From Parvularcula lutaonensis (GTDB taxonomy: Bacteria > Pseudomonadota > Alphaproteobacteria > Caulobacterales > Parvularculaceae): a stretch of DNA of 64,000 bases. Below are positions 45,165 to 54,080 of the stretch, piece by piece (the first letter of the stretch is position 1; every line of letters begins with the position of its first letter). The translations under genes and the position numbers were made by a program. The stretch lies in the NCBI RefSeq assembly GCF_014651915.1, contig NZ_BMXU01000002.1, positions 873,507 through 937,506 of the forward strand. Reading direction: 5' to 3'. Below the pieces are notes generated by a model that had not been told where the DNA came from, ran no database searches, and was given only the letters and a program-made list of their open reading frames with translations.

Positions 45165-46343
45165 ATGTTCACGAAGTTCTTCCATGCGCTCAAAGCCCGC
45201 GACGTGCCCGTCAGCCTCCGGGAATACCTGACGCTGCTCGAGGCGATGAAGCACGACCTCGCCGACATGAAGGTCGAGAACTTCTACTATCTCTCCCGCG
45301 CCGCGCTGGTGAAGGACGAGCGCCACCTCGACCGTTTCGACGCCGTCTTTGGCGAGACCTTCAAGGGCATCGAGAGCCTCGGCGAGATGGTGCCGGAGGG
45401 CCGGGAGTTGCCCGAAGACTGGCTCCGTGCCCTGAACGAAAAATACCTGACCGAGGAAGAGAAAGCCCAGATCGAAAAGCTCGGCGGCTGGGAAGAGCTG
45501 ATGAAGACGCTCGAGGAGCGCCTGAAGGAGCAGGAAGGCCGCCATGAGGGCGGCAACAAGTGGATCGGCACCGGCGGCACCTCCCCCTTTGGCAATTCAG
45601 GCTACCACCCCGAGGGCGTTCGCATCGGCGGCACCTCGAAGAACAAGAGCGCGGTGAAAGTCTGGGAGAAGCGCCAGTTCAAGAACCTCGACGACCAGAA
45701 AGAACTCGGCACAAGGAACATCAAGGTCGCGCTACGCAAGCTCCGTCGCTTCGCTCGTCAGGGTGCGGCGGATGAGTTCGACCTCGATGGCACCATCGAC
45801 GCCACCGCCCGCCACGGCTTCCTCGACGTCCAGATGCGGCCCGAGCGCCGCAACGCGGTCAAGCTCCTGGTCTTCTTCGACATCGGCGGGTCCATGGACC
45901 CCTATATCGAGCTCTGCGAAGAGCTCTTCTCCGCCGTGCGGTCAGAGTTCAAGCACCTCGAATATTTCTACTTCCACAACTTCCTCTATGACTTCGTGTG
46001 GAAGGACAACAACCGTCGGTGGTCGGACAAAACCGAGACCTGGGACGTTCTGCATACCTATGGCAGCGACTACATGGTCCTCTTCATCGGCGACGCCTCG
46101 ATGAGCCCCTACGAGATCACCATGCCCGGCGGCTCGGTCGAGTACTACAACAAGGAAGCCGGCGCGATCTGGATGAAGCGCCTGCTGCAGATCTACGAGA
46201 AAGCCGTCTGGCTTAATCCAATCCCGGAGGATCGCTGGAAATGGGCCCCGTCGATTGATTTGACCCAGCAGCTCTTCGACGGGCGGATGTTCCCGCTGAC
46301 GCTCGAGGGGCTGGAGCGGGCGATTAGAGAGCTGAAGCGGTGA
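45165..46343 (+). CDS. VWA domain containing CoxE-like protein
   Basis: A 392-residue cytoplasmic protein. The N-terminal half resembles DUF444/CoxE-type (FTKFFHALKARDVPVSLREYL). The VWA domain starts at about 215 with a MIDAS motif DIGGSMD (DxGxS) and a later GDASMSP. CoxE-type proteins usually work with a MoxR AAA+ ATPase, which is not present in this window. A YCE-like chaperone role for metalloenzyme assembly is inference. Next is an AT-richer membrane ORF. Confidence 0.85.
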   Translation: MFTKFFHALKARDVPVSLREYLTLLEAMKHDLADMKVENFYYLSRAALVKDERHLDRFDAVFGETFKGIESLGEMVPEGRELPEDWLRALNEKYLTEEEKAQIEKLGGWEELMKTLEERLKEQEGRHEGGNKWIGTGGTSPFGNSGYHPEGVRIGGTSKNKSAVKVWEKRQFKNLDDQKELGTRNIKVALRKLRRFARQGAADEFDLDGTIDATARHGFLDVQMRPERRNAVKLLVFFDIGGSMDPYIELCEELFSAVRSEFKHLEYFYFHNFLYDFVWKDNNRRWSDKTETWDVLHTYGSDYMVLFIGDASMSPYEITMPGGSVEYYNKEAGAIWMKRLLQIYEKAVWLNPIPEDRWKWAPSIDLTQQLFDGRMFPLTLEGLERAIRELKR

Positions 46344-46368
46344 TGAACCAGACCGCTTGGAGCTTTAA

Positions 46369-46830
46369 ATGATCGACATCGCTCTCTCCGCCTTGAGCGT
46401 CTGTCTCTCGGTGATCCTATTCCTCATTGCCGGGATAGTGTCATATGTCTTCTACTATTTTTTCTATCACGCACTTCTGGAAATCATTCGGTATGAGCAA
46501 TCGTTTCCAGCCACTGACAAACACACTTTGAAAAAATGGCGAAAAATCAGAATCGCTACCCGTGTCCTTGTTATCCCAGTCGCGATAATATCGTCTGGAG
46601 TCGTCATACATGCGCTAACCATCTCTGTACGCATTATCGCAGCATTCGTTCGTATGGACTTTGCAGCTGAGGTCATGAAAGCAGAGTATGTCGTCTCATC
46701 GATAGCGTTGATGGTAGGATACTCCGCAATTCTAGCCTTCTTTTTTACTCGCTACGATGGATTCGCGACGCACCTGAGCTCTGCTTCCAGATCGACCGAG
46801 CAGGCTGCTAGCGAGCAACGAGATTCGTAA
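46369..46830 (+). CDS. AT-rich membrane protein, function unknown
   Basis: A 153-residue protein with about four hydrophobic segments (8-30, 60-78, 85-100, 108-125), Lys/Arg-rich between. Its codons are clearly more AT-rich than the neighbours (for example AAA and ATT used freely), suggesting recent acquisition. No family recognised. It lies after the VWA gene and before the inverted-repeat region, a likely point of insertion. Confidence 0.6.
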   Translation: MIDIALSALSVCLSVILFLIAGIVSYVFYYFFYHALLEIIRYEQSFPATDKHTLKKWRKIRIATRVLVIPVAIISSGVVIHALTISVRIIAAFVRMDFAAEVMKAEYVVSSIALMVGYSAILAFFFTRYDGFATHLSSASRSTEQAASEQRDS

Positions 46831-46879
46831 GACGGAACGATAACCAATTCACCCTTCGTCCACGGACCAGCCTACCCAC

Positions 46880-47016
46880 GCCGTCATCCCGGAAAGCCCC
46901 GGACTTGATCCGGGGATTATCCGGGACCCATGGCCGAAAGAGCGACCAGGAGCGCCTAGCTCAAACAACAGGCCATGGGTCCCGGCTCTCCGCTGCGCTC
47001 CGGCCGGGATGACGGC
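46880..47016. repeat. Nested inverted repeat, copy 1
   Basis: Outer arms GCCGTCATCCCGG (46880-46892) and its perfect complement at 47004-47016; inner arms CCGGGACCCATGGCC (46921-46935) and the complement at 46971-46985. A small hairpin CCCCGGACTTGATCCGGGG lies at 46897-46915. This is the known type of dispersed intergenic palindrome in alphaproteobacterial genomes; no coding capacity. Confidence 0.85.
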
Positions 47017-47025
47017 CCTCACACC

Positions 47026-47127
47026 GTCATTCCGGGACGCTCGAAGAGCGGGCCCGGAACCCAAACAGGGCCGAGTATGGGTTCCGGGCTCATACCCGGA
47101 TCAAGTTCGGGGCTGCCCCGGAATGAC
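47026..47127. repeat. Nested inverted repeat, copy 2
   Basis: Same architecture as copy 1: outer arms GTCATTCCGGG (47026-47036) with the complement at 47117-47127; inner arms GCCCGGAACCCA (47052-47063) with the complement at 47078-47089. It follows copy 1 after nine bases, head to tail, but the sequence between the arms has diverged. Confidence 0.85.
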
Positions 47128-47434
47128 AGCGAACACCCGCTTATCCCCGCCCTCACCCACCATGCTACAACTGCTCCGTTCTCCGAAGGAAAGCGGGCCG
47201 GACCGGTCGTTCCGTGTTTTGGCTTCGGAGGCGGTGAGGCAGGCGACGGGACGTCACGACCCCGGACCTGCCCGAGAGCTTAAAGCGCTCTGTGAGCCTC
47301 TCGCAAAATCACCGCCGGGCGCGGGTTTGTCCGCGCATACAATAAATACTCTGAGCACGGCCAATCTCGCGCCCGGACACCCCGTCCTTCGAGAAACCGG
47401 ACCTTGGGCCGACCCAGAGTGCTGCCCGCTTCTC

Positions 47435-47534
47435 AAGCGCTCTCCACGGCTCGACCGTGGTGCCCATCTCGGAACACCAGAGCTAGCTTGAGCGTCAGGA
47501 GCTGAGTGCCACGGTCCAGCCGTGGCAAGCGCTC
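47435..47534. repeat. 26-bp inverted repeat pair with 48-bp spacer
   Basis: The left arm (47435-47460) and right arm (47509-47534) are inverted copies matching at 22 of 26 positions; each contains a shorter palindrome of the type CCACGG...CCGTGG. It lies just before the der stop codon region on the minus strand and could be a terminator for either side or a repetitive element. Confidence 0.65.
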
Positions 47535-47543
47535 TAGAAAAGC

Positions 47544-48914
47544 CTAATGCTTACGCTTCGCCTTGTCCGCATAGGGATTGTCACCCGCTCGCAGGAAGAC
47601 ACGCACGGGTGTCCCTTCGAGGTCGAAGCTCTCCCGGATCGAGTTCACGAGATAACGGCGGTAGGTTTCGGGGACCTCGTTCGCACGCTGGCACTTGATG
47701 ACGAATGTCGGTGGACGCGTCTTGATCTGTGAGCCATAGCGCATCTTGATCCGGCGTCCCGCAACGGCAGGCGGCGGGTGGTGCGCGATGACACCTTCGA
47801 GCCAGTTGTTGAACTCCGAGGTCTTTACCTTGGCGTTCCAGTCGCGATAGGCGTCGACGATTGCCGGCATCAGCTTGTCGATATGCCGTCCGGTCAGGCC
47901 GGACAGGAAAACGACCCGCACCCCGCCGAATTGCGGGAAGGCCCGCAGGGCATCAAGCCGCAGCTCCTTTGCCGCGCGGTCGGTGTCCTCGACGAGGTCC
48001 CACTTGTTGACCACGACGACAGCCGCCCGGCCTTCCTTCTCGATGAAGTCCGCGATCTGAAGGTCCTGCTTTTCGAAAGGCGTGGTTGCGTCGATGACAA
48101 GGACCGTCACTTCGGAGAACCTCACCGCACGGAGGGTATCACCGACCGAGAGCTTTTCGAGCTTGTCCTGAACCTTCGCCTTCTTCCGCATACCGGCGGT
48201 GTCCCAGAGGGCAACCGGCCAGTCTCGCTCACCGTCGTTCCAGACCCAGTCGACCTCGATCGAGTCGCGGGTTATCCCCGCCTCCGGTCCGGTGAGTAAC
48301 CTGTCTTCCTCGAGGAGCTTGTTGATCAGGGTACTCTTCCCCGCATTGGGCCGTCCCACGATGGCAACCCGGAGGGGCTTGAACTCAGGCTCTTCCTCTT
48401 CGTCCTTGTCAGGATCGATGCCGTGCTTCTCAACGGTCTCGACCAGCGCCTGGTAGAGGTCGGCCATGCCCTCGCCGTGCTCGGCGGAGATCGCCACGGG
48501 ATCGCCGAGGCCGAGCTCGTAGGCTTCATAGGCGCCTTCCTCGCCGCGGCCTTCGGTCTTGTTCGCCACGACGATGACCGGGGTCGGGCTCTGGCGCAGG
48601 ATCTCGGCGAGGTTCCTGTCCTGGCTCGTGAGGCCAGAGCGCGCGTCGATCATGAAGAAGGCCACATCAGCCTCGGCCACGGCCCGTTCGGTGCCTTGGC
48701 GCATCCGCGCCTGGAGCGAGCCGTCGGCGGCGTCTTCGAGCCCTGCCGTATCCATCAGGCGGACTTCGAAGTCACCGAACTGGATGTCGAGGTCCCGCCG
48801 GTCGCGCGTCACCCCCGGCTGGTCATCCACAATGGCCAGCTTCCGCCCGGCAAGGCGGTTGAACAGGGTCGATTTGCCGACATTCGGGCGGCCGATGATC
48901 GCGAGTTTCAACAT
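47544..48914 (-). CDS. der: GTPase Der (EngA)
   Basis: A 456-residue protein with two tandem G domains, needed for 50S ribosome assembly. The first P-loop is IGRPNVGKST, the second VGRPNAGKST; the G4 motifs are NKTEG and NKWDL. The KH-like C-terminal domain follows from about 370 (RIKMRYGSQIKTRPPTFVIKCQRANEVPETYRRYLVNSIRE), and the tail is basic (KAKRKH). It is separated from the Mrp operon by 45 bases. Confidence 0.97.
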   Translation of the reverse strand: MLKLAIIGRPNVGKSTLFNRLAGRKLAIVDDQPGVTRDRRDLDIQFGDFEVRLMDTAGLEDAADGSLQARMRQGTERAVAEADVAFFMIDARSGLTSQDRNLAEILRQSPTPVIVVANKTEGRGEEGAYEAYELGLGDPVAISAEHGEGMADLYQALVETVEKHGIDPDKDEEEEPEFKPLRVAIVGRPNAGKSTLINKLLEEDRLLTGPEAGITRDSIEVDWVWNDGERDWPVALWDTAGMRKKAKVQDKLEKLSVGDTLRAVRFSEVTVLVIDATTPFEKQDLQIADFIEKEGRAAVVVVNKWDLVEDTDRAAKELRLDALRAFPQFGGVRVVFLSGLTGRHIDKLMPAIVDAYRDWNAKVKTSEFNNWLEGVIAHHPPPAVAGRRIKMRYGSQIKTRPPTFVIKCQRANEVPETYRRYLVNSIRESFDLEGTPVRVFLRAGDNPYADKAKRKH

Positions 48915-48959
48915 AGCTGCGGGCCGCTAGCAGAAGCGCGGCCCGCTGTCATGTTCCCG

Positions 48960-50723
48960 CTAGGACAGGAATGCGAGCAGTAGTGCGACCGCCAGCACCG
49001 CCGCCGTTGTCAGCGCCGTATAACCCACGGTCCAGTACCGCGCGAGGAGCCCGCCGGGCCTGTGAACTGCCCCGATCCCGCTCAGGACTTGGCCAGTGAT
49101 ATCCCGCAGCGCAGCCCAAATGGCGTGCCAGACATCGGCCGTCATCTGAACGGCAGCCATGAGTGCCTTGCGCCCCGGCACGCGCCAGAACCAATCGACA
49201 TCGAGGTTCACGCTGCGCACCTCCGGCGGATAGAGCTTGAACCGCACGAGCAGCATGAAGGCGAAGATCGCAAACATCAGGAGCTGCATCTGCGTCGCCA
49301 CATGCTCCAGCGTGTAGGCGTGATAGTCCGTCTCGTAAGGCAGCAGGCCATAAAGAACCGGCGGGTAGAAGCCGACCAGCAGGCACAGGAACGCAGCCAA
49401 GCCCATCGCGATCAGCATGCTGAGCGGTGCCTCCTTCGGACGCGGAGCGCCGTTGCGTAGGCTCGGCGCGAAGCGGTCATGGGCAAAGAAGGCGAAATAC
49501 GGGATCTTGATGCCCGAGTGTTCGAGCACACCCGCGGAGGCGAAGAGCAGCACGAGCCATGCGAGCAACATATGCTCCTCGGCTGCGGCGAGGGTTATCA
49601 TCGACTTCGCCACGAAGCCCGAGAACAGAGGGAATGCCGAGATCGACATGGCGCCAACGATGGTGAAGGCCGTGGTCCAGGGCATCGACTTGTGAAGGCC
49701 GCCGAGATCGGTCGCCTTGGTCGTCCCCGTCCGGAGGAGCACCGCACCCATGCCCATGAACAGGAGCGCCTTGTAGGTGATGTGCACGAAGGCATGAGCT
49801 GCGGCACCGTTGATCGCCAAGGGCGTGCCTATGCCGATGGCGCAAACCATGAAGCCGAGCTGGTTGTTGAGCGAGTAGGCCAGGACCTTGCGCAGGTCAT
49901 TCTCGATGAGGGCGAAGAAGACTGGAAAGACCGTCATGGTCGCGCCGATCGGGATCAGGATGTCCGTACCGGCGAAACCCCGCGCCAGCGCATAGATCGC
50001 CAGTTTCGTGGTGAATGCGGAGAGCATGACGGCGCCAACACCAGAGGCTTTGGGGTAGCTGTCCTGCAGCCAGGTGTGGAGGATCGGGAAGCAGGCCTTG
50101 ATACCGAAGGCGAAGAGGATGAGCGCCGCCACCGGATCGACGCCGGCCTCACCCACAAGCTTGAACGCACCGAATTCGGAGCTGCCGCCGCGCACGAGAT
50201 GCAGCGCGATGCCAGCCAGCAGCAAGAGCCCCGACATCACCTGGATCACGAGGTAGCGCATGCCAGCCTTGAAAGCAGCATGCCCGCCACCGGCCCAGAT
50301 GATGAACACGGACGAGATCGCCGCGATTTCCCAGAAGACAAAGAGGGTCAGGAGATCACCAGCCAGAGCCCCGCCGATGGCGGAGCCGGCATACACGATG
50401 CCCATGGAGGCTTCGACCTTGGTCGCGCCCTGCCAGCCATAAATGACGTTCACCAGTGCAGCGATGTGGAAGATGGTGGCGAAGACCACGGACAGCTTGT
50501 CGAGGCGGAGGGGAATGAACTCATAGCCTGCGACTTCCGTGATGCCATACATCTGGGCGTCGCCCATTGGCCCGACACCAAGGGAATACATCTGCAGGAA
50601 GCCGAGCGCCACGGCGATCACGCCGATGATGCCCCTGCCCCGCGGGCCGAAGAAGACCATGAGCACGCCGGCGACCATCAGGATGATGGCTGGGTTCGTC
50701 TCTGCAGGAAGGAAGGGGATCAC
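48960..50723 (-). CDS. Mrp/Mbh operon: third antiporter-like subunit
   Basis: A 587-residue polytopic membrane protein of the NuoL/M/N-MrpA/D superfamily. TM5-type Glu E132 (LTLFVFWEIAAISS), TM7-type Lys K209 (FGIKACFPILHTWLQ) and K240 (SAFTTKLAIYALARGF) are kept, so it can probably translocate protons. It is longer than the two other antiporter-like subunits and ends in extra TM helices. The start overlaps the 122-residue ORF by four bases. It could be an N-terminal-MrpA equivalent or an additional MrpD. Confidence 0.88.
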   Translation of the reverse strand: MIPFLPAETNPAIILMVAGVLMVFFGPRGRGIIGVIAVALGFLQMYSLGVGPMGDAQMYGITEVAGYEFIPLRLDKLSVVFATIFHIAALVNVIYGWQGATKVEASMGIVYAGSAIGGALAGDLLTLFVFWEIAAISSVFIIWAGGGHAAFKAGMRYLVIQVMSGLLLLAGIALHLVRGGSSEFGAFKLVGEAGVDPVAALILFAFGIKACFPILHTWLQDSYPKASGVGAVMLSAFTTKLAIYALARGFAGTDILIPIGATMTVFPVFFALIENDLRKVLAYSLNNQLGFMVCAIGIGTPLAINGAAAHAFVHITYKALLFMGMGAVLLRTGTTKATDLGGLHKSMPWTTAFTIVGAMSISAFPLFSGFVAKSMITLAAAEEHMLLAWLVLLFASAGVLEHSGIKIPYFAFFAHDRFAPSLRNGAPRPKEAPLSMLIAMGLAAFLCLLVGFYPPVLYGLLPYETDYHAYTLEHVATQMQLLMFAIFAFMLLVRFKLYPPEVRSVNLDVDWFWRVPGRKALMAAVQMTADVWHAIWAALRDITGQVLSGIGAVHRPGGLLARYWTVGYTALTTAAVLAVALLLAFLS

Positions 50724-51088
50724 TCGTCAGTCTCCCCGAGGCTGATCGACCGCATGCGGACTTCGTCGTCAGTATTGATCCGGGGCATCGTTGCCTCCGG
50801 GCCGTCGTAATAGTCCTCGGGCCGCATTACGATCTTGCGCAGGTGCTGGCCGACGAGAACGATGAAGGAGAAGCTGACAAAGCCGACGATGCCGTAGAAC
50901 ACCGGGTTCTTGTCAAAAAGCCAGCCGAAATGAGGGTGGGTCTTGTGCAGGACCGCCAGCACGATGTTCATCAGCGCAAAGAACAAGCCCGTGCCAGGGA
51001 CGAAGAACCACATGAAACGGATCCAGCCCGGCGTTTCGAAAATCGAGCGCTCCTCGGGCAAGATGTCCGGGTGCTGTTCGTCGCTCAT
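50720..51088 (-). CDS. Mrp operon: small two-TM protein of unknown function
   Basis: A 122-residue protein with two hydrophobic helices (about 25-47 and 63-83) and a charged C-terminal tail rich in Glu/Asp. The N-terminus (MSDEQHPDILPEERSIFETPG) is soluble. It overlaps both neighbours by four bases (ATGA), which makes coupled translation with the flanking antiporter-like subunits certain from the sequence. Not recognised as a standard Mrp/Mbh subunit. Confidence 0.72.
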   Translation of the reverse strand: MSDEQHPDILPEERSIFETPGWIRFMWFFVPGTGLFFALMNIVLAVLHKTHPHFGWLFDKNPVFYGIVGFVSFSFIVLVGQHLRKIVMRPEDYYDGPEATMPRINTDDEVRMRSISLGETDE

Positions 51089-52575
51089 AGACCCTCCACA
51101 AGGGGTTCGAGGTACCGGATGATGTCACCCATGTAGAAGAACAGGACAAGGCAGCCGATGGCTGTGAACCAGGGCGGGAACAGACAGAAGGCAGGCGCTT
51201 CCTTGATCTCGGCCGCCTGGTTGCCCGGAACGGGGTCCATGAATGCGCGGACGGCCGGCGTCAGCAGGTAGACAATGTTCATCAGGCTCGAGAGGATCAG
51301 CACACCGACCAGGATCGCATCACCGGTCTCGATCGAGCCGAGCATCAGGAGGAACTTCGGCCATGTTCCTGCGAAGGGAGGCAGACCGATGATTGAACAG
51401 GCGCCGATGATGTAGGCCGTGAAGGTGTAAGGCATGACCCGGCCAAGGCCCCGCATCTCTGAAATGTACTTCTTGTGATGGGCGACGGCGATGGCACCGG
51501 CGCACATGAACAGGGTCATCTTGCCAAGGGCGTGGGCCGCGATCTGGGCGCCCCCGCCGAGAATGCCATAGCGGCTCGCGATCATCGCGCCCAGCGTCAC
51601 GTAGCTCAGCTGGCTGACGGTCGAATAGGCAAGCCTGGCCTTGAGGTTGTCCTGGGTCATCGCGATGGCCGAGGCGATCAGGATCGACGCCGCCGCTACA
51701 TAGGTAATGATATCCGCGGCCGCCGACTGACTCAGCTCCACCGCGCCGAGGGTGTAGATCGAGATCTTCAGGACACCGAACACCCCGGCTTTCACGACAG
51801 CAACGGCGTGCAGGAAAGCCGAGACGGGCGTCGGCGCGACCATGGCGTTGGGTAGCCAGGGGTGGAACGGCATCAACGCCGCTTTCGCCGTGCCCCAGGC
51901 GAAAAGGCAGACGATGATCGAGAAGACCAGCGGCATGTTGGCCGAGACCTGGCCCAATATCCCGCCGAGCGCGAAATCGGTCGTCCCGGTCAGGCCGTAC
52001 ACCCACACCACCGCCGGGAGCAGGAGCCCGATGGAGGTTCCCATCAGGATGCCGAGATAAACCCGCCCCCCTGCCCTCGCCGCCTCATCCCGTTCATGGG
52101 TCACGAGCGGAAATGTCGAGAGTGTCAGCGCTTCATAGAAAAGAAAGAAGGTGAGAAGATTGCCCGCATAGGCAATGCCCAGCGCCGCGGAAATCGCAAC
52201 ACAGAACGCCATGTAGAAGCGCGTCTGCCCACCCTCGTGATGACCGCGCATATAGCCGATCGAATAGCAGGTGTTCACCACCCAGAGGCCCGAAGCAATC
52301 AGGCCGAAGAGCGCGCCGAGCGGCTCCACCGCGAGCTTGAGCGACAGGCCGGGAAGCATCTCGACGATGTCGATCTCCGGCCGCGCGCCGTCGCCCACGC
52401 CGATAAAAATCGTCACGGCACAGTAGAACGTAACAAGGCCAGCCGTGATGGATGCAGCCTCGCGCAGGTTCGGCGAACGGTCGAGAAGCGCGACGACGAA
52501 GAAGGCGACGAGCGGAGCGGCCATGCTGACCACCACCGCCGTCTCGAGCGGAAGGAGCTGGAAGAGACCTGCCAT
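51085..52575 (-). CDS. Mrp/Mbh operon: second antiporter-like (MrpD-type) subunit
   Basis: A 496-residue polytopic protein of the MrpD/NuoM type. TM5 Glu E148 (LLTFFLFYEALTLSTF), TM-region Lys K231 (WGTAKAALMPFHPWLP) and K262 (VAVVKAGVFGVLK) are all present; the proton-translocation scaffold looks complete. It follows mrpD with a one-base overlap and precedes the 122-residue ORF. Confidence 0.9.
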   Translation of the reverse strand: MAGLFQLLPLETAVVVSMAAPLVAFFVVALLDRSPNLREAASITAGLVTFYCAVTIFIGVGDGARPEIDIVEMLPGLSLKLAVEPLGALFGLIASGLWVVNTCYSIGYMRGHHEGGQTRFYMAFCVAISAALGIAYAGNLLTFFLFYEALTLSTFPLVTHERDEAARAGGRVYLGILMGTSIGLLLPAVVWVYGLTGTTDFALGGILGQVSANMPLVFSIIVCLFAWGTAKAALMPFHPWLPNAMVAPTPVSAFLHAVAVVKAGVFGVLKISIYTLGAVELSQSAAADIITYVAAASILIASAIAMTQDNLKARLAYSTVSQLSYVTLGAMIASRYGILGGGAQIAAHALGKMTLFMCAGAIAVAHHKKYISEMRGLGRVMPYTFTAYIIGACSIIGLPPFAGTWPKFLLMLGSIETGDAILVGVLILSSLMNIVYLLTPAVRAFMDPVPGNQAAEIKEAPAFCLFPPWFTAIGCLVLFFYMGDIIRYLEPLVEGL

Positions 52576-54080
52576 CAGCTTGTCCCTCCGAAACCGAGGC
52601 CGGTGGAGAGAAGCGTTTCCGCAGCCTGCCGGCAGAGGCTGACAAGCGTCGCGGCATCTATGCCGAGATAAATCGTCAGCGCTGCCATCAGGACCATCGG
52701 CACGACCATCATCATCGGGACCGGTTTCGGCTGCCTGCCCACAGGTTCTTCAAGCAGCATCGTCCACGCGATCCGACCGATATAGGCGACCGCGAGCAGA
52801 GAGCTGGCAACAATCATCAGGACAATGACAAGAGAGGGCACAGCGAGAACGCTGTTGAATGCGGCAGCCACCAGCACCCACTTCGAGATGAAGCCGCCGG
52901 TCAGCGGTACGCCGATCAGGGACAGCCCGCCAATCAGGAAGACGGCCGTGGTCACAGGCATCCGCTTGCCGAGCCCTCTGTATGCGGAGAGCCTGTGCGA
53001 GCCGAGGGCATAGAAGACCGCACCGACAGCGAGGAACAGCGTCGTCTTCATCACCGCATGGTTGACCACATGGACAAGGGCCGCGGCCACACCGTCCACC
53101 GTCGCGAAGCTGATCCCGAGGAGCATGTAGCCGATCTGCGCCACCGAGGAATAGGCGAGGATCATCTTTACGTCCTCGCGGAAGATCGCGATCAGGCTGG
53201 CATAGAACATGCCGATCAGGCCGAGGATCAGGAAGAAGGTGAAGGCGACATCGATGAAGCCGAAATTGAAGCCGAACACCGTGAAGAGGAACCGCAGCAT
53301 CGCGTAGATCGCGACCTTCGTGCTGGTGGAGGCAAGGAACGCGGTCACTGGAGAGGGCGCGTAGGTGTAGGCGGCGGGGAGCCAACGGTGCAGCGGGAAC
53401 ATGGCGAGCTTCAGCCCCAGCCCCGTCAGGATGAAGGCATAACCTGCGCGCACGACCTTGTTGTCGACCCCCGCCAAGCGATCATGGAGGTCGATCATGT
53501 TGAGGGTGCCGGTCACCTGATAGAGAAGGCCGAGGCCGATGACGAAAAACGTCGCGCCGATCGTGCCGAGCACCAGATAGGTAAAGGCGGCGGTCAGCGC
53601 CCGGCGATCCCGCTTCGCCCCCATGGCGACGAGGGTATAGGTCGAGAGCGAACTGATCTCGAGGAAGACGAAGACGTTGAACGCATCCCCCGTTGCGACC
53701 ACGCCCATGAGCCCCGCAAAGACGATGAGGAACATCGCGAAAAAGGCGCTGGTCTGGCTGGGGACAATCTCCTCCCGCGCACTTTCGATCGCATACGGAA
53801 AGGTGACGGATGCCATCAGGGCGACGAGCGTCATGACGATCGCGCCGGCCAGGTCGACACGGTAGATGATCCCGAGCGGGCTGGCCCATCCGCCCAACGC
53901 GTATTCCACGGGCCCGACGACCGCGACCGTGTGGAGCAGCATCGCCGACAGGACGAGCGCGATCCACGCAACGAGGGTCGCGAAGGAGCCTGCAAGCCGG
54001 TTGTTGGGGAGGAGTAGGCAGACCGGTGCCGCAACGAGCGGCAGGATCACCGGCAGGACGGGGAGGTCATCGAGCAACAT
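52575..54080 (-). CDS. mrpD: Na+/H+ antiporter subunit MrpD (first)
   Basis: A 501-residue polytopic protein. The conserved TM5 Glu is E141 (FVFLEISSLSTY), with K224 (LGLKLAMFPLHRWLP) and K255 (STSTKVAIYAMLRF) as the TM7/8 Lys residues. It has the closest match to MrpD/MbhH by position directly after MrpC. One-base overlaps on both sides couple it to mrpC and the second antiporter-like gene. Confidence 0.92.
   Translation of the reverse strand: MLLDDLPVLPVILPLVAAPVCLLLPNNRLAGSFATLVAWIALVLSAMLLHTVAVVGPVEYALGGWASPLGIIYRVDLAGAIVMTLVALMASVTFPYAIESAREEIVPSQTSAFFAMFLIVFAGLMGVVATGDAFNVFVFLEISSLSTYTLVAMGAKRDRRALTAAFTYLVLGTIGATFFVIGLGLLYQVTGTLNMIDLHDRLAGVDNKVVRAGYAFILTGLGLKLAMFPLHRWLPAAYTYAPSPVTAFLASTSTKVAIYAMLRFLFTVFGFNFGFIDVAFTFFLILGLIGMFYASLIAIFREDVKMILAYSSVAQIGYMLLGISFATVDGVAAALVHVVNHAVMKTTLFLAVGAVFYALGSHRLSAYRGLGKRMPVTTAVFLIGGLSLIGVPLTGGFISKWVLVAAAFNSVLAVPSLVIVLMIVASSLLAVAYIGRIAWTMLLEEPVGRQPKPVPMMMVVPMVLMAALTIYLGIDAATLVSLCRQAAETLLSTGLGFGGTS

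Noticed and set aside
46849-47491. Several ORFs (71 to 160 residues) in the repeat region
   Set aside because: They translate the inverted repeats and have no domain or start signal.
49479-50810. A 443-residue ORF opposite the third antiporter-like subunit
   Set aside because: Highly charged Glu/His/Arg-rich shadow of a hydrophobic membrane protein gene.
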